From Sphingomonadaceae bacterium (GTDB taxonomy: Bacteria; Pseudomonadota; Alphaproteobacteria; Sphingomonadales; Sphingomonadaceae), in assembly GCA_025359425.1 (NCBI GenBank), contig JANYGC010000094.1, positions 1 through 47,793 on the forward strand: a stretch of 47,793 nt of DNA, read 5' to 3'. The position numbers and the translations under genes were made by a program. Shown piece by piece: positions 1 through 8,333 of the stretch. The notes beneath the pieces were generated by a model. The model did not search any database. It was not told where the DNA came from and saw only the letters and a list, made by a program, of their open reading frames with translations. Within the stretch, counting starts at the first letter, position 1. Every line of letters begins with the position of its first letter.

Positions 1-72
1 CATGGCGAGCGCAGCGGAGCAATCCAGAGTCCCGCTCGCGACGCTCTGGATTGCTTCGCTGCGCTCGCCATG
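1..72. repeat. Palindromic repeat element (long hairpin), copy 1
   Basis: Arms at 1-29 and 44-72 are inverted copies that match at 28 of 29 positions, around a 14-base loop. The core GCAATCCAG / CTGGATTGC and the outer CTCGC-ATGACGA edge recur in the element at 23189-23315, so both belong to one dispersed, non-coding palindromic family (REP-like). The left edge may continue outside the window. The hairpin ends 29 bases before the deacetylase start codon, so it lies in that gene's leader or promoter region. Confidence 0.8.
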
Positions 73-101
73 ACGAGAAGGTTGGGCTAACGGGCCATTT
101 G

Positions 102-839
102 ATGTCCAAACTCTTGCTCGCCTCGATTCATGATGTCGGCCCGCGCTTCGAGCGCGAGGTCGATCAGTTGGCCGAGTTGCTGAACGGCATTCTGGATGGG
201 CCAAAGTTTGCGATGCTGGTGGTGCCCGATCACTGGAGCGAAGCACCCTTGGCGCAAGCGAGCGCATTCCAGCGGCGACTGCGCGACTGGGCCGATCAGG
301 GCGTCGAGATGTTCGTCCATGGCTGGTACCACAAGGACCTCGCCGAGCATTCCGGCGCGGCGGCGTTCAAGGCGAGACACCTGACCGCGGGCGAGGGCGA
401 GTTCCTCGGCCTGAGCCGCGCGGTCGCGGCGCAGCGCATGGCCGACGGCAAGGCGCTGATCGAGGATGTGATCGGGCGGCCGGTGGCGGGGTTCATCGCT
501 CCGGCGTGGCTTTATGGCGAGGGCGCGCGCGCGGCCCTGGCAGCAAGCACCTTTGCCCTTGCCGAGGACCACCTGCGGGTGTGGCAACCGACCAGCGGCA
601 AGGTGCTCGCCAAAGGCCCGGTGATCACCTGGGCGAGCCGATCCAAGCCGCGCCAGCTCTCGTCAAGGTTCTTCGCAGGCCTCGCGCGCCATGCGTTGCA
701 TGTTCAGCCGGTGGTGCGCGCCGCCGTACATCCGGGCGATGTCACCGTCCCGGCGCTGCTGGGTAGCATTGCCGCGACTTTCAAGGCCTTTGCCGAACGC
801 CGCCCGGCCGGGCGTTATGCGGACCTGCTGACCCGGTGA
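102..839 (+). CDS. DUF2334 polysaccharide deacetylase-like protein
   Basis: This is a 245-residue protein of the DUF2334 branch of the polysaccharide deacetylase (NodB-like, CE4) fold. The opening ASIHDVGP carries the family's SIHD motif with its metal-binding Asp, VHGWYH near residue 70 supplies the HxxxH metal site, and GFIAPAW near residue 130 is the next conserved block. No signal peptide is visible, so it probably acts in the cytoplasm or at the membrane face. I chose ATG 102 because it directly precedes the conserved strand; an ATG-less extension to 51 would read into the hairpin repeat. It overlaps the next glycosyltransferase by four bases (GTGA), so it heads a five-gene operon. The substrate, presumably an N-acetylated sugar, is unknown. 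Confidence 0.8.
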   Translation: MSKLLLASIHDVGPRFEREVDQLAELLNGILDGPKFAMLVVPDHWSEAPLAQASAFQRRLRDWADQGVEMFVHGWYHKDLAEHSGAAAFKARHLTAGEGEFLGLSRAVAAQRMADGKALIEDVIGRPVAGFIAPAWLYGEGARAALAASTFALAEDHLRVWQPTSGKVLAKGPVITWASRSKPRQLSSRFFAGLARHALHVQPVVRAAVHPGDVTVPALLGSIAATFKAFAERRPAGRYADLLTR

Positions 840-1951
840 GCGAGCCGCTGCGCATCGCCATTCCGATCCACAGCTTTGCGCCGGGCGGGGTCGAGCGGGT
901 CGCGCTCAACCTCGCTGCAGCGTGGCAGGCGGATGGGGCCGAAGTCAAAGTGCTGCTCGGCCGTCGCGATGGGGCGATGCGCGAAACCGCGCCAAAGCTG
1001 GCCTATATCGTGCGCGCCGAACCGGTGCCGACCGCGCGTTTTGAGACCTTGTGGATGATCTGGGCGGCGTGGCGCTGGCTGCGCCGCAACAAGGTCGATG
1101 TGCTGTTCGCGGCGGGCAACACCTATGCAATCGTCGCGGTCGCGCTGAAGCTGCTGCTTGGCCGAAATTGCCCGCCGATCGTGATCAAGATCAGCAACGA
1201 TCTGGAGCGGCGCGACCTGCCGGCTCCGGCGCGGTGGGGCTATCGGCTTTGGCTGCGCATTCAGGGCCGCTGGCTCGACCGCTTCGTCGGCATGGCCGCA
1301 CCAATGAACGCGGAAATTTCCGCTGCGATGCGGATTGGCGATCAGCGCATTGCGATCATCGAAGACCCGGCGCTGGAGGCTGCGCAATTCGCAGCCCTGT
1401 CAGCAATTCCGCGCAGCAAGGCGCTTCCCCGGTCCCCGCTTTATGTCTCGGTCGGACGGCTGTCCGGACAGAAGAATTTCCCGCTGCTGCTGCGCGCATT
1501 TGCAAGTCTGGACGATCCCGCCGCGCGGCTGGTGATCGTGGGCGAGGGCAATGACCGCGCGAAGCTGGAGCGATTGGCAGCGGACCTCGGGATCACCGCC
1601 CGGCTCAATCTGCCGGGCCATTGCGACCCCGCGCCGTATCTCGCCGCAGCGTCGGCATTTGTGCTCTCGTCCGACTACGAAGGCGTTCCCGCCGTAGTGA
1701 TCGAAGCGCTGGCTGCGGGCCTCCCAATAGCCGGGACCGATTGCAGCGTCTCGATGCAGGCCTTGACCGGCCACGGTGCCTTCGCCCGGTTGGTGCCGCT
1801 GCGCGACACGGCGGCATTGGCGGGTGCAATGGAGCAGGTGCTCATCATGCCGTTCGATCCCGCAGCTGCGCGGCGCTCGACCCAAGCCTTCACCATCCAG
1901 GCGGCGGCAACGCGGTATCTGGCGCTGCTTGCCAAGGCAGTCGCAGCGTGA
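836..1951 (+). CDS. Glycosyltransferase, GT4 family (GT-B fold)
   Basis: This is a 371-residue retaining GT-B glycosyltransferase. The N-terminal domain shows the acceptor-side glycine-rich motif GGVERVALNLA (about residues 18-28). The C-terminal domain starts with SVGRLSGQKNF (about 203-213), and the nucleotide-sugar binding E-x7-E motif is seen in EGVPAVVIEALAAG (about 281-294). The start is GTG 836 inside the preceding stop (GTGA), which implies translational coupling. The donor and acceptor cannot be read from sequence. The cluster contains a second GT4 enzyme at 3468, so at least two sugar additions are likely. Confidence 0.88.
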   Translation: MSEPLRIAIPIHSFAPGGVERVALNLAAAWQADGAEVKVLLGRRDGAMRETAPKLAYIVRAEPVPTARFETLWMIWAAWRWLRRNKVDVLFAAGNTYAIVAVALKLLLGRNCPPIVIKISNDLERRDLPAPARWGYRLWLRIQGRWLDRFVGMAAPMNAEISAAMRIGDQRIAIIEDPALEAAQFAALSAIPRSKALPRSPLYVSVGRLSGQKNFPLLLRAFASLDDPAARLVIVGEGNDRAKLERLAADLGITARLNLPGHCDPAPYLAAASAFVLSSDYEGVPAVVIEALAAGLPIAGTDCSVSMQALTGHGAFARLVPLRDTAALAGAMEQVLIMPFDPAAARRSTQAFTIQAAATRYLALLAKAVAA

Positions 1952-2003
1952 ATGCCTCCCAATTCAGCCACGGTTCACCGATATTCCGCCACGGCCCGGC
2001 GCT

Positions 2004-2939
2004 ATGTCAGGGCAATCTGTCCTTGGGCTGCAAGAGCCGGTTTCGGTGCGCGCGGTGAGCGAAGCGCCGGCAAGCCCGCCGCGCGGCAAACGCTGGGCTG
2101 CGCTTGCCAGCATGGCGGTATCGGTCGCGCTGCTGGTCGCGGTGGCGCTGCAGCTGCGCGATCTGGATCTGGCCAAGGTCCGCGCGCTGGTTCCGGCGAG
2201 CCCAATCTTCTGGGCTGCCTTCGCGGTCTATTACCTTGCCGGGCCGGTCAGCGAATGGGTGGTGTACCGGCGGCTGTGGGCGATGCCCGGGGCCGGGATC
2301 GGGGCCTTGCTGCGCAAGCTCGTCGCCAACGAATTGCTGCTCGGTTATCTGGGTGAGGCGCAGTTTTACGCGTGGGCGCGCGCCCGCTCGCGGCTGAGTG
2401 ATGCTCCGTTCGGCGCGATCAAGGACATGACGATCCTCTCGGCCTTGGTCGGCAATGGGGCGACGCTGGTGATGCTGGCGCTGGCCTGGCCTTATGTCTC
2501 GGCCGGGCAGCTGGGCATGGAGGGCCAGACCGCCTTTGCCTCATTGGGCGTGGTGCTGCTGACTTCGCTTGGCATCCTGCTGTTTCGCCGTCAGCTGTTC
2601 AGTCTGCCGCGCCAGGACTTGTGGTTCATTGTCGCTACGCACTTGGCACGGATCGTGGTCATCCTGATCGCCTCGGCGGTGATGTGGCACGCGGTGCTGC
2701 CCGCGGTCGCGATCACGCTGTGGCTGGTGCTGGCGACGTTGCGGATGCTGATTTCGCGCCTGCCGCTGATGCCCAACAAGGATGTTGTCTTTGCCGGGCT
2801 GACCGTGCTGTTACTGGGCAAGGGGGCCGATGTGGCGGCCCTGATGGCGCTGATGGCGGTGCTGTTATTGGCTGCGCACCTGCTGGTTGGAACGGTTTTC
2901 GGGCTCACGGGCCTGTTCGATGCGGAGAAATTGAAATGA
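2004..2939 (+). CDS. Polytopic membrane protein, similar in style to the UPF0104/LPG-synthase TM family
   Basis: This is a 311-residue integral membrane protein with about eight hydrophobic segments. The first lies at residues 32-50, just after a basic PPRGKRW stretch, and is followed by a short LRDLDLAKV amphipathic piece as in UPF0104 / lysylphosphatidylglycerol-synthase transmembrane proteins. The start is ATG 2004; an in-frame GTG at 2055 (VSEAPASPP) is an alternative and would leave a 100-base spacer from the upstream gene. The stop overlaps the next ATG (ATGA at 2936-2939). In this operon it could flip or export the glycan made by the two glycosyltransferases, but that is inference; no catalytic motif is visible. 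Confidence 0.65.
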   Translation: MSGQSVLGLQEPVSVRAVSEAPASPPRGKRWAALASMAVSVALLVAVALQLRDLDLAKVRALVPASPIFWAAFAVYYLAGPVSEWVVYRRLWAMPGAGIGALLRKLVANELLLGYLGEAQFYAWARARSRLSDAPFGAIKDMTILSALVGNGATLVMLALAWPYVSAGQLGMEGQTAFASLGVVLLTSLGILLFRRQLFSLPRQDLWFIVATHLARIVVILIASAVMWHAVLPAVAITLWLVLATLRMLISRLPLMPNKDVVFAGLTVLLLGKGADVAALMALMAVLLLAAHLLVGTVFGLTGLFDAEKLK

Positions 2940-3466
2940 AGCCTTTTGCTCTCACCTTGGCGCTGCCGCTGCTGCTCGCAGCCGGGCCGACCTTGAAGAG
3001 TTCGCCCGATCTGGGCAAGGCCGAAGGGCGCTGCCGCCCGGATGAAAGCGGTCCGGCGCTGCTGGTCGAAGCGACCGGCATGAAGGATCGCTCGGGCCAG
3101 ATGAAGCTCGAAATCTACCCCGGCAACGATGAGGATTTCCTCGCCGACGACAACGTGCTGGTCGCCGCGGGCAAGACCTTCCGCCGGGTCGAAGTGCCCA
3201 CTCCGCAGTCGGGTCCGGTGGTGCTGTGCGTCCGGATCCCGGGGCCAGGGACTTATGCGGTTTCGGTGCTGCACGATCGCAATGCGGACCGGCGGTTCCA
3301 GTGGAAGATCGACGGGATCGGCTTTTCCGCCAATCCCAAGCTTGGCTGGTCCAAGCCCAAGGCCAAGAACTCGCGGGTGATCGTCAATGGCAGCGGAGTC
3401 TCCAAAATCTCGGTGGTGATGAATTACAAAAGCGGACTGGGCGTCGCGCCACTGAAACAGAACTAG
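2936..3466 (+). CDS. DUF2141 exported protein
   Basis: This is a 176-residue protein with an N-terminal signal peptide (MKPFALTLALPLLLAAG). The C-terminal two thirds carry the DUF2141 pattern: GTYAVSVLHDRNADRRF, then IGFSANPKLGWSKP, then a strand-rich end. Two cysteines, in GRCRPD and VLCVRI, may form a disulfide. The protein is slightly longer than the usual DUF2141 length of about 140-150 residues. The family has no established function; members are small beta-sandwich-like periplasmic proteins. The start codon lies in the ATGA overlap with the membrane protein, and the next gene begins two bases after its stop, so it is firmly embedded in the glycan operon. Confidence 0.8.
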   Translation: MKPFALTLALPLLLAAGPTLKSSPDLGKAEGRCRPDESGPALLVEATGMKDRSGQMKLEIYPGNDEDFLADDNVLVAAGKTFRRVEVPTPQSGPVVLCVRIPGPGTYAVSVLHDRNADRRFQWKIDGIGFSANPKLGWSKPKAKNSRVIVNGSGVSKISVVMNYKSGLGVAPLKQN

Positions 3467-3467
3467 G

Positions 3468-4616
3468 GTGAAACTGGTCGACGTCAGCGCGTTTTACACT
3501 CCGCACGGCGGTGGGGTGAAGACTTACGTCGAGCAGAAGATGCGGCTCGGGCCCGAATTGGGCGCAGAGGTCGTGATTCTGGCCCCGGGTGACCGGCACG
3601 AGGTGATCGAACATGGCCCGCGCGCCCGGATCGTGACGATCCCCAGCCCGCGGCTGCCGGTCGATCGCAACTACTGGTATTTCGGCGATCAGGCAGCGCT
3701 GCACGCCGCGCTCGATGACCTCAAGCCCGATCTGGTCGAAGTCGGCTCGCCGTGGCGCAGTCCGTCGTGGGTGGCGAACTGGCGCGGCACCGTCCCCCGA
3801 AGCCTGGTGATGCACGCCGATCCGATGTCGGCCTATGCCTACCGCTGGCTTGGCCCGGTGCTGCCGCGCCCGGCAATCGACGCGGTGTTCGCGCCGTTTG
3901 CGCGGCACCTGCGCAAACTTGGCGCAACGTATGACAGCGTGATCTGCGCCAACCGCGAATTGGCCGAGCGGCTTGCGGCCAGCGGCGTGGTGCATACCCG
4001 GTTCGAGCCGATGGGGGTGGAAGAAGGGGTGTTCTCGCCCGCCAACCGCGATCCGGCGCTGCGTGCTGCGTTACTGGCGGAGTGCGGCTTGCCCGAAAGC
4101 GCCGGGCTGCTGCTCGGGGTCGGGCGGCTCGCGGCGGAGAAGCGCTGGCCGATGGTGATTGAGGCAGTGCGGCTGGCCGCGCGCGAACGCCCGCTCGGGC
4201 TGGTGCTGCTCGGGGCGGGCGGTCAGGAACGCAAAATCCGCAAGGCCATCGGCACCGACCCGCACATCCGCCTGCTCGAGCCGGTGCGTGACCGCGACAA
4301 ATTTGCCGCAATCGCCGCCAGCGCCGATGCCTTGGTCCACGGCTGCGAGGCCGAGACCTATTGCCTTGCCGCAGCCGAGGCCCGCGCCAGCGGGGTGCCG
4401 GTACTCGTGCCCGATCGCGGCGGGGCGGCCGACCATGCGGCCAATGGCGGCGGGCTAACCTATCGCTCGGCCGATCCGCGCGCCCTCGCCGTGGCAATCG
4501 GTGAACTGGCCGCGCGCGACTGGCCGCGCAGTCACGCCCCGGTGCCAACCATGCGCGATCATTTCGCACACCTGTTTGCGCATTACCGAGAGCTGATCGC
4601 CGCGCGTCAGGCTTGA
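3468..4616 (+). CDS. Glycosyltransferase, GT4 family
   Basis: This is a 382-residue GT-B glycosyltransferase. The N-terminus reads [21 protein letters not shown], with the glycine-rich acceptor loop (HGGGV) typical of GT4 enzymes. The second Rossmann domain begins with [12 protein letters not shown] near residue 222, and the donor-binding E-x7-E motif is in [21 protein letters not shown] (about 288-308). The start is GTG 3468, two bases after the DUF2141 stop. It resembles alpha-mannosyl- or glucosyltransferases of the GT4 group, but the sugar is not determinable. It ends the five-gene run; the next gene (hppD) has its own leader and a different metabolic role. Confidence 0.88.
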   Translation: MKLVDVSAFYTPHGGGVKTYVEQKMRLGPELGAEVVILAPGDRHEVIEHGPRARIVTIPSPRLPVDRNYWYFGDQAALHAALDDLKPDLVEVGSPWRSPSWVANWRGTVPRSLVMHADPMSAYAYRWLGPVLPRPAIDAVFAPFARHLRKLGATYDSVICANRELAERLAASGVVHTRFEPMGVEEGVFSPANRDPALRAALLAECGLPESAGLLLGVGRLAAEKRWPMVIEAVRLAARERPLGLVLLGAGGQERKIRKAIGTDPHIRLLEPVRDRDKFAAIAASADALVHGCEAETYCLAAAEARASGVPVLVPDRGGAADHAANGGGLTYRSADPRALAVAIGELAARDWPRSHAPVPTMRDHFAHLFAHYRELIAARQA

Positions 4617-4630
4617 CTCCGGCGTGGATC

Positions 4631-4651
4631 GCAACTAGTTACATTTGCAAC
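4631..4651 (+). promoter_or_regulatory. Candidate operator before hppD (GCAAC/GTTAC half-sites)
   Basis: The 59-base gap before hppD holds three related half-sites in a row: GCAAC-TA-GTTAC-ATTT-GCAAC. The right pair forms the imperfect palindrome GTTACATTTGCAAC (4638-4651) and the left pair the palindrome GCAACTAGTTAC (4631-4642). Short A/T-centred palindromes like this are typical of Lrp/AsnC or MarR-type sites. The words ATTTGCAAC and GCAACTAG recur at the start of the TonB receptor gene at 6388-6400. The regulator is not identifiable from this window. Confidence 0.4.
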
Positions 4652-4675
4652 CAATTCACGCTGGAGCGCACTGCC

Positions 4676-5773
4676 ATGGCCGACCTGTTCGAAAATCCGC
4701 TGGGCCTCGACGGGTTCGAATTCGTCGAATTCTCCGCGCCGCAAAAGGGTCTGCTCGAACCGGTCTTCGCTGCGATGGGGTTCAGCCGGATCGCCAGCCA
4801 CCGCTCCAAGGACGTCCAGCTGTGGCGGCAGGGCGGGATCAACCTGATTGCCAATTACGAACCGCGCAGCCCGGCGGCTTACTTCGCCGCCGAGCACGGG
4901 GCTTCGGCCTGCGGGATGGGCTGGCGGGTCAAGGACGCGGCACGTGCTTATGCAGAAGCACTGGCGCGCGGGGCCGAGCCGGTCGAGCTCAAGACCGGGC
5001 CGATGGAACTGAGCCTGCCCGCGATCCGCGGCATCGGCGGCTCGATCATTTACCTGATCGATCGGTACGAAGGCCAGGCAGGCGGCGATCTGTCGATTTA
5101 CGACATCGATTTCATTTATGAGCCGGACGCGGATCGCCATCCGCAGGGCGCCGGGCTCAAGCTGATCGATCACCTGACCCACAACGTCTATGGCGGCCGC
5201 ATGGCGCACTGGGCCTCGTTCTACGAGCGCATCGCCGGTTTCCGCGAAATCCGTTATTTCGACATCAAGGGCGAGTATACCGGCCTCACCAGCAAGGCGA
5301 TGACCGCGCCCGACGGCAAGATCCGCATCCCCTTGAACGAGGAAGGCAAGGCCGGCGGCGGGCAGATCGAGGAATTCCTGCGCGCCTACAACGGCGAAGG
5401 GATCCAGCACATCGCGCTGATCTGCGATGATCTGATCGCCACCTGGGACCGGCTCAAGGCGCTTGGCGTGCCGTTCATGACCGCCCCGCCCACAACTTAT
5501 TATGAGATGCTCGAAGAGCGGCTGCCCGGCCACGGCGAGCCGGTCGACGAGCTGCAGAAGCGCGGCATCCTGCTCGACGGCTCGACCGAGAACGACGATC
5601 CGCGGCTGCTGCTGCAAATCTTTGGCGAAACTCAGATCGGCCCGGTGTTCTTCGAATTCATCCAGCGCAAGAAGGACGAAGGCTTTGGCGAAGGTAACTT
5701 CACCGCGCTGTTCCAATCGATCGAGCGCGACCAGATGAAGCGCGGAGTGCTGGGCGCAAAGGAGACCGTGTAA
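4676..5773 (+). CDS. hppD: 4-Hydroxyphenylpyruvate dioxygenase
   Basis: This 365-residue enzyme converts 4-hydroxyphenylpyruvate to homogentisate in tyrosine breakdown (EC 1.13.11.27). It has the two-domain VOC fold of bacterial HPPDs. The iron ligands fit His166 ([13 protein letters not shown]), His245 (GIQHIAL) and Glu327 (FFEFIQRK). The C-terminal signature [16 protein letters not shown], which closes the active site, is intact. ATG 4676 was chosen because [15 protein letters not shown] is the canonical bacterial N-terminus; upstream in-frame codons lie in the operator-like region. It shares one base with the next VOC gene (TAATG), so the two are co-translated. The homogentisate 1,2-dioxygenase and later genes are not in the window. 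Confidence 0.96.
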   Translation: MADLFENPLGLDGFEFVEFSAPQKGLLEPVFAAMGFSRIASHRSKDVQLWRQGGINLIANYEPRSPAAYFAAEHGASACGMGWRVKDAARAYAEALARGAEPVELKTGPMELSLPAIRGIGGSIIYLIDRYEGQAGGDLSIYDIDFIYEPDADRHPQGAGLKLIDHLTHNVYGGRMAHWASFYERIAGFREIRYFDIKGEYTGLTSKAMTAPDGKIRIPLNEEGKAGGGQIEEFLRAYNGEGIQHIALICDDLIATWDRLKALGVPFMTAPPTTYYEMLEERLPGHGEPVDELQKRGILLDGSTENDDPRLLLQIFGETQIGPVFFEFIQRKKDEGFGEGNFTALFQSIERDQMKRGVLGAKETV

Positions 5774-6339
5774 TGGCAGCCCCAGTCCTCGAAAAGATCC
5801 ACCACGTCGCCTATCGCTGCAAGGACGCGAAGGAGACGGTCGACTGGTATGCGCGGGTGCTGGGGATGACTTACACCACCGCCTTTGCCGAGGATCACGT
5901 CCCCTCGACCGGCGAGTTCGATCCCTACATGCATATCTTCCTCGATTGCGGCGGCGGCAATGTCCTCGCGTTCTTCGAGCTGCCGCAGCAGCCCGCGATG
6001 GGCAAAGATCCCAATACTCCGGCGTGGGTTCAGCACATCGCCTTCGAGGTCGCCGATTTGGGTGCGCTATTGGCGGCCAAAGAACATATCGAGGCGCAAG
6101 GGGTCGAGGTGCTCGGGCCCACGTATCACGGCATCTTCCGCTCGATCTATTTCTTCGATCCTAACGGCCACCGGCTGGAGCTTGCCTGCAATATCGGCAC
6201 GCCCGAGCAGCACGCCGAACTGCGCGCGCTCGCCCCGGTCATGCTCAACGACTGGGCCGCCACCAAACGCGCCCCGCGCCACGCCGCGTGGCTCCATGAA
6301 GACCCGGCCGAACGCGGTGACATCGAGATAACGTCCTAG
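5773..6339 (+). CDS. VOC-family (glyoxalase-fold) protein linked to hppD
   Basis: This is a 188-residue two-module VOC protein. A glyoxalase-I-like metal tetrad can be placed at His11 (KIHHVAYRC), Glu69 (FFEL), His88 (VQHIAFEV) and Glu136 (HRLELACN). The first module ends near residue 70 and the second near 140, followed by a polar tail. It could be a small dioxygenase, isomerase or lyase acting on an aromatic keto-acid or a downstream glyoxal-type product; its exact reaction is not known to me. The start codon overlaps the hppD stop by one base, so a role connected to tyrosine or phenylpyruvate catabolism is likely. It is shorter than HPPD itself and lacks the HPPD C-terminal signature, so it is not a second HPPD. 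Confidence 0.8.
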   Translation: MAAPVLEKIHHVAYRCKDAKETVDWYARVLGMTYTTAFAEDHVPSTGEFDPYMHIFLDCGGGNVLAFFELPQQPAMGKDPNTPAWVQHIAFEVADLGALLAAKEHIEAQGVEVLGPTYHGIFRSIYFFDPNGHRLELACNIGTPEQHAELRALAPVMLNDWAATKRAPRHAAWLHEDPAERGDIEITS

Positions 6340-6378
6340 GGGCTTTTCAAGCCGCGCTCTTTCGCTAAAGGCAGCCAA

Positions 6379-8325
6379 GTGCGTTGTTATTTGCAACTAG
6401 GGGCCGCGCTGGCTGGGGGGCTGGCGCTGATGCCCCATGCGGCCTGCGCGCAGCGGGCTGCGGATAATGTCACCACCCAGTCGAGTGACGCCTTCGGGCG
6501 CTCGGTCGGGAACGAGAAGAGCGGGTTATACACCACTGACGACGTGCGCGGGTTCAATCCGGTCGATGCCGGGAACGTCCGGCTTGAGGGGCTTTATTTC
6601 GATCAGGTCGATCGAGTTTCGTCGCGGCTGGTCGATGGCAGCACGATCCGGGTCGGCCCCGCCTCGCAGCGCTATCCGTTCCCTGCACCGACGGGCCTCG
6701 TCGACTATTCGCTGACCCAGCCCCGCGCCAAGCCCAGTTACAGCCTCACGCTCGACAGCGGGTCTAGCTTTGCGCTGGGGGTGGGCGGATCGATCGAATT
6801 CAAGCAGCCGCTGGGTGGCGAACGGCTGGGTCTGTCGGGCGGGATCGGCTTTCGCGATGCGCATCGCACCGAAGGCGGGACCAGCGCGGCGCGGGCGATT
6901 GGCGCCACCGTGGCCTGGCGTCCGGTCCCCGGCGCGGAGCTGCTGCTGTTCGCCGGCGACTTCCGCTTTCGCAGCGACGAGGCACGGCCGACCCTGTTCC
7001 TCACCGGCACCACCGGGCCGCCGCCGCTGAAACGGGGCGACAACCTGAGCCAGTCGTGGACCGCGCGCAATTCGGACACCTGGCTGTGGGGCGCGATCGG
7101 CAAGCTGCCGCTTGGCGCCGGGCTGCGCGTCGAAAGCGGGCTGTTTTACACGCGGCGCGATTTGCACAGCGCGTTCGCCGATCTTTACACCGGCGTGCAG
7201 GCGACTGGCGCGGCCAGCGGCCACCGGATCGTCGCCGATGCAGGGTCGTTCGATGCCTCACTGTCGGGCGAATCGCGGCTGGTGCGGCAGTGGCAGTCGG
7301 GCGCGATCAGCCAGCAGGTCACGCTATCATTGCGCGGCCGGCACAAAGTCCGCCGGTTTGGCGGGACCGCGAGCTTCCAGTTCGGGCCAGTGAGCCTGCT
7401 GGCACCAGCCATGGTGCCTCAGCCGGCCTATACGATCGGCCCCAAGAGCCGCGACCGGGTCGATCAGCTGACCTACGGCCTGGCGTGGAGTTTGGTGTCG
7501 GGCCGCGGCTTCGCGCTCGACGCCGGGCTGTCCAAGACCAGCTACACCAAGGCAGTCGATTTCGCCGATCCGCGGCTGGCCGACCCGGTCACGCGCGACC
7601 GGCCCATCACCTGGAACGTGTCTGCCACAGTGGCACTGACCAAGCGGCTGAGTTTCTACGCCGGGGCCTCGCAGGGGCTGGAGGAAGCGCTGATCGCGCC
7701 CGATGTGGCGGTCAACCGCTCCGAAGCGCCGCCCGCGATCCACACCCGTCAGGTCGAGGGCGGCGTGAAGCTGGCGCTGGGTTCGCACCTGACGCTGATC
7801 GCCGGCGCGTTCAGCATCACCAAGCCGTACTACAATCTCGATGGCGGGCTGCGCTATCGCCAGCTTGGCAGCCTCAACCACCGCGGGATCGAGCTATCGC
7901 TGACCGGGCAGGTGGTGCCGGGGTTTAACCTGGTCGGCGGGTTGCTGCTGCTCGATCCGCGGATTTCGGGCGAGGCGGTGACCAGCGGCCAGATCGGCCC
8001 GCGTCCGGTCGGCCAAGTGCGCCGCCACGGGGTGCTCAATTTCGACTGGCGACCGAATGCAGGCAAGAGCCCGCTGTCGTTCGACCTTGCAGTCGAGCAC
8101 TTTGCCAGCCGGGTCGGCAACCGCGCCAACACCCTCCATGCAGCGCCGCGCACCGTGGTCAATCTGGGCGCGCGGTACCGGTTCCGCATGGGGCCGGGCA
8201 CTTTTCTGCTGCGGCCCCTGATCCAAAACCTGTTCGACAATTACGGCTGGCAAGTCTCGACCAGCGGCGGCTGGACCTACACCGCGCCGCGCGCCGTGAC
8301 CTTGCAGTTGGTGGCCGACTTCTAG
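6379..8325 (+). CDS. TonB-dependent receptor, short-plug type
   Basis: This is a 648-residue outer-membrane beta-barrel receptor. The signal peptide spans about residues 1-24 (ends PHAACAQ). The plug is reduced: the first recognisable piece is VRGFNPVDAGNVRLEGLYFDQ (about residues 56-76), and I see neither a TonB box nor the first half of a usual plug. The barrel is rich in alternating aromatic strands and ends in the C-terminal phenylalanine (VADF) needed for Bam insertion. GTG 6379 has a weak AAAGG upstream; it is in frame with the upstream VOC gene's stop, 39 bases earlier. The ligand is unknown; placement after hppD-VOC hints at an aromatic compound or iron chelate. Its stop lies eight bases from that of the convergent transporter. 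Confidence 0.82.
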   Translation: MRCYLQLGAALAGGLALMPHAACAQRAADNVTTQSSDAFGRSVGNEKSGLYTTDDVRGFNPVDAGNVRLEGLYFDQVDRVSSRLVDGSTIRVGPASQRYPFPAPTGLVDYSLTQPRAKPSYSLTLDSGSSFALGVGGSIEFKQPLGGERLGLSGGIGFRDAHRTEGGTSAARAIGATVAWRPVPGAELLLFAGDFRFRSDEARPTLFLTGTTGPPPLKRGDNLSQSWTARNSDTWLWGAIGKLPLGAGLRVESGLFYTRRDLHSAFADLYTGVQATGAASGHRIVADAGSFDASLSGESRLVRQWQSGAISQQVTLSLRGRHKVRRFGGTASFQFGPVSLLAPAMVPQPAYTIGPKSRDRVDQLTYGLAWSLVSGRGFALDAGLSKTSYTKAVDFADPRLADPVTRDRPITWNVSATVALTKRLSFYAGASQGLEEALIAPDVAVNRSEAPPAIHTRQVEGGVKLALGSHLTLIAGAFSITKPYYNLDGGLRYRQLGSLNHRGIELSLTGQVVPGFNLVGGLLLLDPRISGEAVTSGQIGPRPVGQVRRHGVLNFDWRPNAGKSPLSFDLAVEHFASRVGNRANTLHAAPRTVVNLGARYRFRMGPGTFLLRPLIQNLFDNYGWQVSTSGGWTYTAPRAVTLQLVADF

Positions 8326-8333
8326 GCGCTATT

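Noticed and set aside
4607..5716. A 369-codon minus-strand frame opposite hppD
   Set aside because: hppD is unmistakable on the plus strand; the antisense frame is a codon-bias artefact.
5773..6339. The VOC gene as a second 4-hydroxyphenylpyruvate dioxygenase
   Set aside because: It is half the usual length and lacks the C-terminal [16 protein letters not shown] signature and HPPD ligand spacing.
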